Below are positions 11,701 through 26,551 of a stretch of 64,000 bases of DNA, piece by piece. The position numbers and the translations under genes were made by a program. Position 1 is the first letter of the stretch. The number at the start of each line of letters is the position of its first letter. Source of the DNA: Trichostrongylus colubriformis (lineage: Eukaryota > Nematoda > Chromadorea > Rhabditida > Trichostrongylidae); contig OZ022258.1 of assembly GCA_963978905.1 (NCBI GenBank), positions 55,226,591-55,290,590 of the forward strand, written 5' to 3'. Below the pieces are notes generated by a model. That model made no database searches, was not told where the DNA came from, and was given only the letters and a program-made list of their open reading frames with translations.

Positions 11701-14700
11701 CGCTTGAAATATATGCTAGAGATCATGTAGGAAGCGGGAGGGACGATAGCCTCCAACTACATTATCGCCGAATCGCGAAGTATGATACCACTCGAATGAG
11801 AGATGACGGCGAAGTAAGAGTGATTGCGACCTTTCAGAAGTCGGAAATCCGAGGCATTCATTGCTCGCCCACATATAGGGAACGGAAAAACAGAATTCTC
11901 CTATAGTATCACATCTTTGACGTTGAGAGTAATTTCTTTTTGAGGGAAACTACCGATGATCGAAGAAATAATCTACCTGTCCCAGCACCAGCCTGGGTGT
12001 GAGTTGGATAATGTTATACCGGCCATGAAACTTAGAAACCATCAGGATCACCCAAGAGGACCCAGGCGTTTTGAATTTTTTTTCTAGAAAATGGGACAAA
12101 AGATAGAGTCCCGCTCCTGGGATAATGAATGAAGAACGTACATTTCTATGCTTCTTTCACTTCTGAAATCCTCGAGAAAAGTCAAAAAGACTTAGCCGCG
12201 GCCGACTTAGAAGTGCAGAAGCTTGTCAGAGTGATTTAAATGAATTCATGTAAGACATTTAGCAAAGCTTGAGTTATTGACAGTTGCCCACGCAGGAAAA
12301 GAACTCGAAATGAGCTCAACTAATCCAGTCGAGCAAACGGTGATGTGAGATTTCTGACACAGCGGATGCGCGTTGACGCATGAGCTGAGCCGCCGCCATC
12401 GCTGCTGCCGTCGAGTGGGGTGTGGAGGCAGAGACAACGCTAATCGTGAATCCGACAGCAAGCAGTCAGTCGGCTGAATGATGCGGACCAGTCCAACACC
12501 CAGCTGAACCACATTACCCACACAGCCTTAGGGTACCTTGAGCAGTGAAGCAGGTTGAGTGGGCATGACTGACGACCAACGGCATGTTCATGGACTGTTC
12601 ATATACACGCACATTATACGATAAATCATACATACGATCATGCAAATAGAGGTGGAATTACTGAGGAATTGTTGGTTGTAAACAAGCAGCGAAAAAAGCG
12701 ACATAATAAGAATAAAGCTGCTGTGTGGCAGGCGATCGATAGTTTATCGATAAGCATGCATTGCATTTCGTCTCGCATTTATCAGTAGAGAACAGCTGAC
12801 TACAAAGGGGTGCTGCCGCCCGCACGAAGGTGAACCAGCCGAATCACCATCCGATGACGACCACTTCTAAGAATAAGTTATTTTTAGGTGGCAAACTAAC
12901 TCTTTGAGAGCTGCTGGCATAGTGGAATCAGAACAAAGCGAAGCTGCACACCCTAAATGTAGTATGAACCTCGAAGGCTTATGTGGCGTAATTTTAGAGA
13001 GGAAACGAAGTTTTAGAAAGTCTTCATGAGACATGTTCAGATGAACCAGGACTCTCCCCCAGCGTAAATTCGAGCTACCCGTTCCTACATATGGTCAGGA
13101 TCCTGCTGCGAGATTGCGTGAATATCTGACATTGAAAAATTTTTAGAATCCTAAGTTTTAATAAAACAAATACTGAGATCAACCCTGTCCACGGCTGTTT
13201 TTTATAGAGCGATCTTTCAATCCTTGACATGGTGATTTTTGACCACAAGCTATTTCGGCCTGAAAGAGCGTAGAGGTGCCAAGTGGTCTGTCAGTGAGGC
13301 ATCAGAAGACGAAAAAACAAAGCTAGTGACCATCTCTGTTCTCCGAGCAATACGCTTCGTGCGTTAAGGAGATCGCAGCAGACGGCAGAGAAGACGAAAA
13401 GAGAAGGGCGGGAAGAGGGACACCAGGCCCACGCTCATTGCGTCTCTTAGGGGCGGAGTGACGAACGAAGGGCGTTACGGTGAAGCGTCGGCTTCGAGCA
13501 GACGACATTGGTTCAGTACAGACAAAGTGAAAATGAGCGCTCCTCCGTCTACAATGTACAGTAGCACCACCTTGTTCGCCTTGAAGCAAAACGACATTTT
13601 AAATTCCTAGACGGAAACTGATGTTCAGCAAGAAATCCTCCTAATCGATACATCTTTACAATGGGAACTCCATCTGATCAGCTGTGAAGTTGAATTTTCA
13701 TTTGAAACCAGTCCAAGCATCGTAATAGATGTTGAGTACTTTCCTCGCGCCCATCCACAAAAAGCTTGCCTTCAAACATTTCTTATTCGTAGTCATCGTT
13801 CGGAGGAGTTTACTTGCCATTAATTTTTTTCAGGAAAACTCCACTTTAATTGGAAGTCATATCAGCTCATGGTGGGCAAACGCGATGGCATCAGTGCAGT
13901 TTAATTCGGTAGACAAGATAGTCATCAATGCTTACGTCCTGTTTCTTTCGTGCTGCTCTTCAGATTAATCTATCGATATTTTCTTTCAGGCCTTCCGGTT
14001 CAACAGATGTTCTGGCTCTTAAAAAGAACTGGTCGTTCTCTATGTCATCAGAGGAAAAAGCTCAAATCGAATGAGATCGTCTTGAGATAACTACTCCTGA
14101 CCTTGACGTCGGAAAAAGGCCACTTTCGAAATCGGTTGTCTCTTTCAGCCAGAAATAGAGCAGAAATAAAGAGAAAGACTGAAAATCCATTAACATCTTA
14201 CATCTAAGGTGTTTCCTGTATATGCGCGAAACCATTCCATGCGACAACGTTCAAAGACCATTCACTTTTCATGGCAATGTGCGCCTTATTTCCTAGTGTT
14301 GAAAGGACCAAGTAATTAAAATTCAGGGAGTTCCTACAGGTTACGCATTCAGACTTCCTTCAAGGCCACTGAAGCGTTGGTGAAGCTGATAATGATATGA
14401 CACCCATTCATTAGTTCAAAGCAATGAATGGCCTGCTTGCCCCAGAGGGATTAAATCTTTGCGGACATGACAACGGACTCTGCTCTCACCAAAATCGGAA
14501 TATTCTATGGAGACGGAACTTCGAAGAGTTTAAAATGACGGTGATTGGATGTGAAGCAATTGAAGATGAGTGCGAATGCGTGCTCGATTGTGTCTGTGGT
14601 CTGGGAGGCGTCATGCACTTGTTCGAAGAGCAGCTTTGAATGGATTGACGGAAAAGACGTAATCTGCGAAAATCCGATCCCGCTTCTCTATCCTATGAAA

Positions 14701-15136
14701 TGCCACACTCCCACATAAATATGAATACATTTCCAGTGCTCATTCTGAATTAGTCAAACTGAGAGTTAGCAAGGTTAGAACTCACCATAGTGGATTCGAG
14801 TAACGACTTCTCCTTCCAGGAAGACAACGCGCCTTGGTGGGTGGGGGGTCCTTGCACAAATGCAGCCGCTTCAATGTATTCATCAAACTTCTTATCCATG
14901 TGCAGTAACTCACTCAGCCTCCTTCCGCCTAACCTCAGAGAACCTTTTCCAGACCATACTGTTGCATCGAATCAAAAAATTAAACTTCGACAAAAATATC
15001 GTGTCTCTCTTCCCCTCCACCTCTTCTTCTTCTGAAGCACATTGCTACACGCACACACTGTTTCTCAAATCAAAATTGCATGAAAAAGTGAACAAAGTCG
15101 CTCATTCTCATCTTGGGACCGCTTTATTCTCACAGA
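8745..15136. other. Long non-coding stretch
   Basis: There are no exon chains with compatible splice sites and no recognisable families. GC-richer patches at about 12.3-12.5 and 13.3-13.6 kb carry open frames on the minus strand but nothing that looks like a protein family. Possibly a long intron or intergenic DNA. Confidence 0.4.
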
Positions 15137-15525
15137 CCTAAGGGGTGTGTATACTTACGACCAACCTTCGCGCGGCCGCGCGCGGCGAGTGGCGCGCGGA
15201 TTTCTTCGCCTGTGATTGCGTACAGTGCAAAACTCCCTTTAGAGTGTTACGCCCGAATTAATTATTTCTTGTTTAGGATTGTTACCACGTAATGCTATCG
15301 TTTCTTTTGCTTTTTATGTTACTATTTTGTCTTTTTGGGGCACAAAAGTTGTTGTTTTATAGATAATGATGAGATTAACAGCTAGTTCTCAAAGGACCTC
15401 CATGGCCCCAGACCCATGCGTCCTGAGCGGAATTCCAACTGAGCGCGGCAAGCTGTACTGACGGCACCGCGAGTGCGACGTCGCAAAGCGAAAATTTGTC
15501 ATAGGTGTACACACCCGACCTTAGG
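15137..15525. mobile_element. GC-rich TIR element, family E (about 389 bp)
   Basis: The left end cctaaggggtgtgtatac and the right end, read in reverse complement as cctaaggtcgggtgtgtaca, form an imperfect inverted repeat that continues into atgacaaattttcg-like sequence. The interior has a GC-rich block (gcgcggccgcgcgcggcg) that resembles the interior of the MITE at 59198. There is no coding capacity. It is probably a Harbinger-related MITE, although a direct TWA duplication is not clear. Confidence 0.65.
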
Positions 15526-18500
15526 TGACTTACGTGAAGGATGTGCTGGATTAACTATGTGGACACGTAGAACCGCAATCGGTCGCATGGCTGCGCATAT
15601 GTGCTTCACCATGTCTAAGATGTAGTTAGCAATCATAAATTAGGATGATGTAGCACTACAAAGACATAAATAGTGATGTGAACACAACAGCAAAGTGACT
15701 CATGGGGTAGCGTATCATGTCTATCACCTATTCGGAGCCTCCTCTTGTCCACCTTGTCTCTGCGAAAATTGAAATTCAAACTATCTTGTATTCTATAACT
15801 ATTCATGTCAAAGGAATAGGTTTGGAGTTGCGACGTTGAAGAAGCTGTGGTTTTGTCTTATCATAATCCTCGGGCAATGTGATGGCAAAAAATTCCGAAT
15901 GTGGTTTCGTCAATCACATGAATAATCCAGAAAAAGTCCAAAGTTATTGGTGCGAGTCGTTGAATGTTCGACGATCGCAATGGCTTCAGCGGCAAAGTAA
16001 ACAGAACTGGGTGGTTGAGAAAAACTCGGAAGGCAGAGCAAGAAAATGAGCCGTGCTCGTGGAGTCGTGGAGAATGTGCATCGGCGTTGGAGGTACAGAG
16101 AAAGTGGCAAAAGTGAACGACAGCGAAAGACGAAAAGGGGCCGGTTTTGCCATCGACACACAGACACACAGCAGATAGGAAATGATCACGCACTACACAC
16201 ACACATCATCCAGTGCCTGTTGTGTGTTGCAGCAGTATGTGACAAACATCATAGCCAAGGACGAGTTTTATCTGCATCAGATAGTGGCAGAGAGAGAAGC
16301 CCCGACGACGATGAACCGCTGTGAACTGACATTACTGCACAAAAGCGACATTGCGCACGCGTGCCCCCACGTGCCCAGACCATCCATGATGACATCTCAC
16401 CATGATGGCGAAGCAGTCGGCTTTTCGATAATCGCTACGCGGGACGGTGTTCTGTGTGAAAAACTGTGGCTAAGTGCTTCCCGCACTGTGAGGAAAGCAT
16501 ATCGTCGAAATAGGGGTAACGGCAACCGGATTCTGAGATGGTAATTACCTCATCGACGGCAACAGCCACATGAATTACCCCTACAAAGACCGTTGATGTG
16601 CCTACTGTGGGCCTGAGATTCCCACGAAAATATTTTCAACACCATTTCAGCACTGGAGACATGGTAAATAGGAGGAGAGGAAAGTCAAGTCAGGCTGCAG
16701 TGCGGGGTTTGATACGTGGAAATATGTCGGGTGCCTCTGGAAGAAAGCAGAAACCTGGCTGAAGGGCCGGTAAACTCCGCGAGAGAAAAAGTCAGACAAC
16801 GCAACAGGTACCTTCGATTTCATCTCTTCAGGTGCAGTACCGCTAACCTACCTCTTCATTTTACCCACTCCCAACTAGAACATGTATTGCTGTATTCATT
16901 TCAAAATAATTTTTAAACATTTCCTGATCTAATAGAATCTAGAAATAATAATATTGCTTCATTCTATATTGGAAAAAATATTTCTGAAGTAAAACAGAAA
17001 GCTAATGAAGAGCACATGTAGCCGCCGGCATTTTATGATAGTCCGACTTACGACTAAAACGCTTTTATGGATCCTCACATCTCTGCAAGGTAGTCACCAA
17101 GCACGAAAGGCTGCAGTTCGTTGAATTAAAGCCGCTCGTTCTAACCACGAGCTACACTACATGGGAACAAACCTCCATTCAACAAAATTCTATCCGGCGA
17201 GACCTGTTAATTGATACCAGATGGTACGAGAGGTAAAGGCACAATCTCAGACTTCAGGAGGTTACCATGCGAGCAGAACTCACTCGATTTATTCTTCTGG
17301 TAAGTTATTTCAAAGGAAATCAAGATGAAGTAAGTGGCTGATGAAATGAGAATATTAGAAAAAGGCCATAGTCATATAGCTAACAATTAGAGGTCATTTG
17401 AGAGAAAAAGTGAAAGGGCAAAGGAATTCCGTAAATCGACCTTGGTACAGGGCGACCAGTTGCGCGAAATTCTTTGTCCTTTCCGAACGAGTTTCAAATT
17501 GCTGTGGGGAAGGGGGGAGGCCAATTCGTGATGATCGTCTAATGGACATTTCTAGGATGGTAATGCCGCACTTGCTGGGGTAATTCCTGTGAATCATCAC
17601 GTTGATTTTTGGTTTCTGCTCTTTTTCATTCCATAACTACGATAGTTTTCGATTGAACTATGAGGTATGAGAGAAATTCCGATAATGCAACAAATAGTAA
17701 AAAGAAGCACGCAGAGATTGAATCTTTCACAGGATTTAATCAAAAAATTGTTAACTAGCAATAATACTTGTTTATCACGCTCCAGTTCCCAAGAGGTGCG
17801 CCTGGAGATTTAGGTGAATATAAGAGCAGCGCAGATGGGGAAATTAGTTAATATAATTATCTCTTTACTGTGCTAAAAATAAAGTGCTAATAAATACAAC
17901 ATGGACTTTCTGGACATACATTTTCATAGCTTGAAAGCTGATTGTTATGATAAAAAGTTCCTCCAGAACCAATAAAGCCGAAAACAGCTTTATAAGAAAT
18001 GCTATTTCTCTCAATGCTATCTCTCTTAAATGTGTACTTCCTAAGGACCTCTAACTGTCGCGACCACCCTAAACGGGAATTAATAACGAAACCAGTCAGT
18101 GAGTACTCCATCGTTTGAGTTGTACATAGTGAATGATGGCCAAGTTTGCTTGGATTGGGGATTACTGTGATTTCATGACAACTGCTGCACTCCCAAACAA
18201 TCAATCCCTTCATTATGGAGATTTGGGTTACTGAAGGCTTCTGGACGGCTAACATATGTACATATGGGCGATAGGTCGTCTCATATTCGATTTGAATTGA
18301 ATGTTGGTCTGCAGGTTGAGCTGTAGAGGGTAACATTCACTTGAACTATATGATGCAAACAAACTGTATTACTATACTTAACATGAGCACTAAGAAAGGA
18401 AAAAAGACTATCGGAAACTACTAGCATAGCCTAGCTAAACATAGCAGAACACATAGTAGAAGCCTTGGCAGAACGTTTGTGGAAAGCTGTCGTGTTGTGT

Positions 18501-21500
18501 GAAGTGCAACGCTCCATTTCCGTCAGTGCTCAACCATGTATGGCTCCGCATTTCTTTTGATTGCTTCCTGACTTCACTTCAATGCAAGCACTACAACTAC
18601 TGTTGGTATGCGTCGGGGTCTAACTATGCAAGAGACTGCAGAGAAATCTGAATGCAAAACCTACGAGGATTTATGGTCCGTGATAACTGAGCCACTTTAC
18701 GAGGCACTTTAGCATGCACCGAATATACTCTCTCGAGAGCCAACTTGAACTTTCAATCGGAATCATGACTCTAACATTCAGAGTAACCCTTAATCATAGC
18801 AATTATGAGACAACAAATTCGGCCATTGCGCTGCACCAAAAAATTATGCATTTCCTGGACCTCAACAATGCTTTTTATTGTGCGGTCTCAGCAACGTCTT
18901 CCTCATAAAATTCACTACCATGTTTTAAATGAGACATAAATCCTTCAGAAAAGAGAAGGAAAACTCTTGATAATGGGTGAAACCTGAAGTAGTCGTGTAT
19001 TAACGAAGCAACAATCGAGAAAGAAAGAACATAAACTAAGGAGTGATTCGCTCCAACTTGAAGACAATGCATCAGAGACACTTTAAGGCTCCAATTTCTA
19101 TAGAAAACAGGTGAGAAATTGCTTATCTGTCTCAAGGAACGATCAATGAGAACAGCTTTAGCACATCGCTCTTCGACTGATGAGCACCTACTCATCTATG
19201 TACCATCTGTGAATACTGTAAGGTTTTTAAGCCAGGAGCAGTATAAGAGCTGATAGGCAGTACTTTGTTGGGAAATGCCTTGAGGAGATGGGGCATTCTA
19301 CGTTTAATGTAAATGGCCAGAAGTTATCGCCCTCAACTTTCGAGTTCTTCTCCCATCTTGGAAGTGTTCTATATGGCACTAGACTTTACTGATTAGATTG
19401 AGCATGAAGTACTTCTAACCTATTCAAAATATCCACTCTCATAGTCCTAAAACATAGCAAAAGTGAGGGACAAGAGTTGAAGTGATGAAAATGATCGAGT
19501 TGAAGTTGGGTGTGTAGCTCGGCACGTAGAGGAAGCTAACAGTATAGGGGTGCCATTTCCGATGTGAGCTCAATGCGATGAGTACGTGCGACGATTTCCG
19601 CATGCTGCGCTGTCGCACCAGTTAACCGGTCGCCGCCGGCAAACACACGCAGACCGGAACGAACGGACGTGGACAGGCAAGAAGCACCGAATAAATATTG
19701 GTGGCGCAATTTCCGAGAGAAAAAAGGGGCGGGCAGAGGGAGAGTCGCGAGTGGGTGGGTACGAGAATCGTTTGGGACGACAGAACTTCGCGCAAACCGG
19801 GGTTCTGCTGGCGTTCATTTCATCAGAAAAGGTGTGATTATTTCATTGAAATGTGCGAAATGTTGTCAGATATTATCAGTGCGATCCACTATTAAGTTAA
19901 TCAAAGAAGTTGAAGATAATTTTGAGATGGTACTTTCCGAGCCGAAAATTTTAAATACATTACAAGCTGAAGAACAAAAGGGTCACCTTCATGCACGCAC
20001 ATCCCACGTCTGTCGCACCCGCACTCAAGAAAGTAATTCCTATAAGTCGCTGGTAAGAATTTGTCTCTTCTCTACATTATCATTAAGAAGAGGGTGCACT
20101 GCACGAGGGGTCTAATTCTGTCTCAGTCTCATTCCTCATTGATTCGTGCGCGACGGCGCAGCGGCTCCTTCTGCGCCACAGCATTTAAGGATATCCGCTC
20201 CAATACTTAACCTCACGGTTTGCTGAACGTGGAATCAAGTTGGAACACCTTAAGACCCCCGGGAAGATCCGTGTAGATTTCTTTCTCTTGGATACCTGCG
20301 CTAAAGGTAGCAGCAACCTTTAGACGCGTGGCGCGGCCTTTAAAAAATTGATATGGTTTGATAGATGTCAGTTCGTGTCGCGCTTCGCAAACAAGTCACT
20401 TAATAAACCTTGTTTCTAGCAGTTATGATGGATTATGTTGAGAATCATCCTAGCGCGTGTCTACGCTCTCACCTACTACACCCTTTCAATTCATGCGCCT
20501 AATCTGAAATAATGCCTGAATAGCATACTCAAATATATTCAGATGTATAGTTTCAATAGGGTACCTTCTAGTACATGAAAGATTTGAAAAGTAGTAAAAT
20601 GAAGGGAAGTTTGGAGTAATGAGAAAGATTATACAAACGGGAATCAGGAAAATAAAGGAAGTTTAAAAAAGAACTAGAGCAATGAAGAATCAATAATGTC
20701 CTTCTTGTACTGCAATGCTCGTTCAAAAGTAAACGTTTACGCCGAGGTTTTTCAGATCTTCGAACTGTTGTCCCTTCTGAACCGGTTCCTCTTACTAAAC
20801 AAACGTGATGTGAGCGCTGTTTGTTACTTTTACTTTCATAGCAGGAAAAATCAGCTTTAACATATTTACGTGTGTTTACTGGACTTTTGAACATATAAAC
20901 ATATGGAACATTCCAGATGCTATTTGCAGCGGGCAGCGTCCAACTTTTCTTAACTCCGGTTCATCCGTTCTACTGGGAGGGTCGTATGAATACGAATTCG
21001 GCTTGCTTTGTATTAACATGTGGTCCTTACTACCTATAAAATTTATAGGCTCATAGTAAAGGTTTCTATTATTGTTCTGAAATAGGAAAAGATAGCAGAA
21101 ATGACTTTCATACTGATGAATGATAGAACAAGCCATTAAGAAATATACGGTATTACTACTATGAGAACGGCAGATGACTGCGCTCGGCGACCATCTACCA
21201 GTCATTCTATTTCGGTGCCGATGTCTTTGTGAGCTGGCCCGTTCGTGGAACCCTGGAAGACATGTGTTTGGGGTGGGACACAATGGCGCTGACAGATGAC
21301 AGCGACCCTTGCCGTCACGCACGTGTCTTAAAGACTTGTCTATGTATATACGTATCTAAATGTGCTAAACGCTTTATGTGACCGAGAGTTTATAGTATAG
21401 CACGCAAAGAATTTGGCGAGGCCGAGACCAAGCAAGATCTGGAACTGTTGAGAACATCCTGCCTTTCATTTACTACGAAAATGCGAAAATCATGAGGTGA

Positions 21501-24439
21501 TTCGTCATGTAGAAAGCCCTATTACAGCATACAAAATAAGAAAGTTCAAGCAAAGATGTCTCGCTATTGATGCGCCACGCACTTGCAACTGATGCGTAGA
21601 AGCTCGAGAGGGCAACAGAGTGTCAAGTCCATGCTTTGCCCTATAATTCCATAACAAGAAACCGAATAATGAACATATAGCGCTGAGCAGAGCTGGTCTT
21701 TGAGCAGCAGTCAGAATTCACAGTATATGGCCAAGCTGGTACGACAAATGGGTAACAATCCAGTTCTATTCTTGTTCTGAGTGTTGATGCCATGGCACGT
21801 CCGAAGTGGCAATAAAATGACTCCCCCATTCCACTTGTACTTCAGCCGTCAACTGAAAACACCTTGAAAAACGATATTGACGCTAACCCGTTGATGTTTT
21901 TAGTAGGTTGTGTGGTGGTGAAGAAGATTCTTGAAAACAACACGAAGAAAAAGGTCGTAGACGTTCACAATGAGTTTTTGTAGTATTGACGACAGCAGAG
22001 CTGTGGAAAAAAGTCCAGGCTTCTTCCTCCTACCCCATAAAAACCATGTTTGTGCTTAGTGTGGAACATTTTGTCGGTTATTTTCAGCGCATTGCCAAAG
22101 AAAGGGACGGCATGGCCCTTTTCCAGTAACGACCGTGTTCCGAGGGTATTTGTGGAAAACATGGTGATGGAAAAGGGTAGCTGACACTAGCAACAATGAC
22201 CGTTTCCCGCAGCCGAGTCGTGTGTCTGACAGTGTTTGTCTGCTCTGTCACAAAGATGCGATGCGAATAACAGGACCATATCGGAGTAAAGGACAAATTC
22301 GCGTCTTCTTCACATAATTACGCAATACTTTTGGCAGCTGAGGGAGCGGAGGACAGGGCTAGGAGCGAAGGGGGTTGTTGGTTGACATGAAGTCCGTGGT
22401 CTGTCTGTAACTGATGTCTGTAGGATACAAACTGGGGAGGAAGAAAGGGTGTAAATGAGCCATGCTGTGTTCTTGCCCCCATCTGCGATATGTTTTGGTA
22501 TGGTAAGGGGACCGTCAGCAGAGAGGTGAGAATTAAGGCAAGAAATGTTGCACAATAGTCGCGTGAAAGCGATTTCCATTCAAAGCTGAACGTGTATGCA
22601 GAAAGATAAAAACAACGATAAAGCAGATAAGCAGAACGATGAAAACAAAGAAATAGGGCTAGCTGAAAGTGTGGAATAGCACGCTTCCATTCGCTTTGTC
22701 TGTGGACAAACATGAGCAATAATATTCATTAATGGTTGATTAAAATTCAGAAATGGGAATATGCATGTTTCACACGAACAAATAACACAAAGTGCAAATT
22801 GACGATTTATCAAAACTTTGCCTTCCAAAATTATGTTCGAATCAATCACAAGGCTGAGAGAGGGGTGCTAACAATGAGAAGTCACGAAAGCTTCCCATCA
22901 GTAAGGCGAAATTTTTAGGAGGTCACGACTCTGTCAGAATAATTTGTCTCCTGGTGTTCAAACTAATTTTGAACCGACATGAAAGTCAAAGCACCAAATG
23001 TCCTTTATCATCTGTTAAGCTGGTATATCACACGCAATAATTTTTCACTCAGAGAAAGCAGTGGCAAGCGAGCAGTAGGTACCGAGAACTTCGACGTCGT
23101 CGTATTCTGCCCGTTGCAAGCAAAATCTCATTCGCTACCTGTCTCGAAGAGATGGTATAGGGGAGTGAGTGCGAATAGGAACTTCACAACGAATAGGGGA
23201 GGGCTCAGCGATAAGCCGGGTAATGTACCTCAAACTGCCCTTTGCACTCCCCCCTAATATCCCCTTTTTCACGCTCCGAGGCTCACCACAAACATATCCA
23301 CCTCGGGATCGTATCGCGATTCTTGGTCGAGGAATCGTGCCAAGAGGGAGCCCAGTTCCTTGCACGCCTTGACTGCAAAGACAATTAAGCTAGTGTTTCT
23401 GGCTTTTCACACATGTGCGGTACCAATCAACGGGCAACAGACAGCTCGCAGCACGAACAAAGGCTAGTTCAGGGGTGGGAGGGAGGGAGGTCATGTTTGG
23501 TACACTCGAAGGAATGTGGCACTTGATATTTGTGATGGGAATAGTGTTGGAGGTACAGCCTGCTTCACGTTTAACTGCAGACAGCCAGGCATACAGACAG
23601 TATTCTACTGGATCGAAGAATAAAGAGGGACAGATCAATTTGGCAGTTCTCGACAAAGAATCCTAGGTGGCAGACTAGCCGGTCTGGTAGGGAACGTCTT
23701 GGGGAGTCAAGGGAGAGATAGTTGTGTGGTTTAGGGAATTGGTACACACCCTTCAATTGGGGCCGCGACGTTCGCTTTCTGCAGAGCCACAAACCACAAC
23801 ACCTTGTATGAATTTGCTGAAACTGTGACTCTTACTGGAGTCAGTCTAGATTGGCGGGCAGGCTGATAAAGAAGTTTTGCCACAATGTGACCGACCTTGG
23901 CAAGCCAGCGATGAAGCTAGAGCTTCCTCGAGCAGTGGCGCAGTGTGTGCATGGCCAACTGTGCCCTTCATTTTGTCCGTTTTTCTTCTGTTTTTCTTCA
24001 GTTTTCTTCAGATCACTTTATAAAAGAGAAAAATATGCAGGAAGCCGCCTTTTTTGTACCAATATCCGCAATTTAAAGGGTGGGTGTCCAGTTTCAGTAA
24101 TTCTGCCATGAAGGCAAACATTTCCGGTTATTACAAGTGACCAATACTTTATTAAGAGATGGAAGGAAAGCAAAATATTGAGTCACGTAAATATTTTCGC
24201 GCAAGAGCGAGATAATTGGTGGTGAAGGAAATGAAGAAATGCGATATTTGTAGGTAGATGGGCGGAGTCAAAGTGATGGAAAAAACAGGAAAGTCGTCGA
24301 TTTCTGCAGAATCATATTTCAGAGAGGCACATCACTCTACACTTGGAATAATGCCACCATTCTGAAGGCAAGACACTCAGACATCAGTAAGTCTGGAAAA
24401 TTAAGGTCGAGGATTCTAAGATTTATATCATGGGCTATA
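15526..24439. other. Long non-coding stretch
   Basis: Several open frames of 80-150 codons occur on both strands (for example 17887-18336 minus, 19669-20115 plus). That number is expected by chance in this much DNA, and none has recognisable domains or splice partners. The patch at 17,080-17,165 resembles a badly decayed tRNA A-box on the minus strand, but no B-box or cloverleaf survives. Confidence 0.4.
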
Positions 24440-24473
24440 CCCATAGAAGATGCTTAGCTACATCTTCTATGGG
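24440..24473. repeat. Small perfect hairpin
   Basis: The 13-base arms cccatagaagatg and catcttctatggg are separated by 8 bases. The function is unknown and it is short enough to be accidental. Confidence 0.5.
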
Positions 24474-26551
24474 CAGCTAGCTGAAATGGGGGGAGAGAAA
24501 AGTGAAGGAATTGGGAGTTAAGCCATGCACTCGACATCAGGGTGAAATAGCAAATTGAGCGAGTGCTTATTTGACAGTCCACGTTTCGGCAATGGACGCA
24601 AAAAGCAGCCATGCATGGTGTCACTACTCAGTACAAGCTCGAATATTCACACCTTTTTAGAGACCAGATCTTGAGTCCACCACCCTCTGAGCTTAGCTGC
24701 GTAGTAAAGCTTCTTACTTAATCTTCAAAATTTTTTCACTAGCTGGCATCGACGTGGTGCAATCCTTTGAATGTGCTTATTCAATGATACTTTTATGCGG
24801 CGTTCTACCTCTCCTAAATTAAAAATGGCGTTTAGTAATAGGTCTCATAGCAAATAACAGTCTCTTGTATTTCAGTGAATATTTCAATTACAATTTCAGC
24901 TTTACTTTGATGACTTTGACTGTAATGTTAATGAGCACGAATGAAATATGATTGCGCTTTGACTTTTAATAACGAGGTCTTCCGGATTTTAACTAGCGAT
25001 TCAAGGGCGGACATGGTGTGGTGCAAATCTCAAGCCTATGCCAGCCAACGGTGTGGTGATTAGTGGGTCCAACCCACGGTCCTTGAAACCTTCTACCCTC
25101 TGTGATAACTTTCGTTCAAGATGATTATAATATTGTACACTGTTCTAATGGTAAAGTGGTCCTTGAAAGCCAGCGTGCAGCCATGATAGCATTCAATTGT
25201 CACTACGATTCTGGGGAGAAACCATGTGGTGTGCAACCCTAAAAGAATGTATCCTTTACTTTTTCCCAAATCTCACGTATTACTAAGATTATCAACAAGA
25301 TTACTAGCTGGTATTGTTTTATTTATTTTATTTTATTTTCTTGCACCCGAGGCGCACCATTGGTAAAGAAACCGGTCTTATTGGGTATTCGAAATTTCAA
25401 AAGGACAAAAAAAGGTTGCGCTCAATTATCAGATCGGATTCAACAAGGTAGCACGATAAGCTTCTTAAGTAACCAAAATAGGTTATGTTCCCAGTGATGG
25501 GAAAGTTTTTTTTTTTGGGGGGGGGGGGCAGTCTCCTCAACTTGGCACAGAGTGAATCAATTTCATGTTTGAAATACACTCTATGCACATATTGCAGATA
25601 TATTTTAGTGTATCCTTTCAATATGAAGAGGAGTAAACTGGAACCTTTGTCTCGATTTCCTTTTTGATCAAATTTTGGAAGTTTCTCGGTTGGTATTAAT
25701 GCGTGTTTGAAAGACAGTAGGTGGTCTCATCCAGCTAGTTAGACTTTGAATTTAGTCGAGCGAGCTATACATCCACTGCGGTTTTTGTCACAAACCTTTC
25801 GGGGAAAAGCCCAACAGCTCAACGATTCTCCAAACCTTGGACAGGCGACTCGACTAAAACAGCATGCTCGTCCGTTCTCAGTGAGTCATTGCAGACACAG
25901 TCATGCGATACCACAAAAGGTCACGTCTCGGCAGTTTGCCAGACCTTGATTACAGCCGATTGTCATCGTCTCCTCGTTCTCTCGAAAACCTGAATTTTCG
26001 AGACGAGCAGACGATCAAGGACAACTATTGTGTTGATTTCCCGCCAAGATTTTTCTTCTACTAAAGGCGAGGAGAAGCACTGGAGAGTTTTTCAGGGGAG
26101 ATTATGTTTGAAGAACCCTTTGAATAAATATTAACCAACATAGAAAAGAGCATCTCCGGTACTGGGAAAGTTGTATACTCGTGTTTCTGCAGGTCGCTAT
26201 TGTCCAAAATAAGTTTACCGAGGGGGTGGGATGGAGTTTCAATGGCTGACCCCTCAAGCGTACGGTATGTGGTGGGAGAATACCTCGTCTTAATCAGGCC
26301 CTCTCTTAATGATTGGGTAGTTGGCAGCATGTACGAGAAGATTTGAGGGTTCAGTATGTATAATGGCAACCCAGATCATATCGAATGGTACATACAGCGC
26401 ATTATACTTCACATTTTGATACTCTCTCTGTTCGCTAACCTAACAAAATTATCTCTGATTTCTCCGGAAAAAAGGAAAAAGCAGATTTCCACCAATTACT
26501 CTTGAAGCAGGTCACAGCTGTCACAACTACTAATGAAAGTAGTGCTGTGAT
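24474..26551. other. Non-coding stretch
   Basis: No supported feature apart from a T8/G12 homopolymer junction near 25507-25528. Confidence 0.4.

Noticed and set aside
15861..16544. Cluster of overlapping open frames on both strands
   Set aside because: They contradict each other and none has a recognisable motif; a CA-rich and GC-rich patch explains them.
17080..17165. tRNA-like sequence on the minus strand (A-box-like tagctcgtggttagaacg)
   Set aside because: No B-box, no acceptor stem pairing and no clear anticodon loop; at best a decayed tRNA-derived fragment.
17887..18336. 149-codon open frame on the minus strand
   Set aside because: No domain, no splice partner, no codon pattern. Frames of this length are expected by chance in 64 kb.
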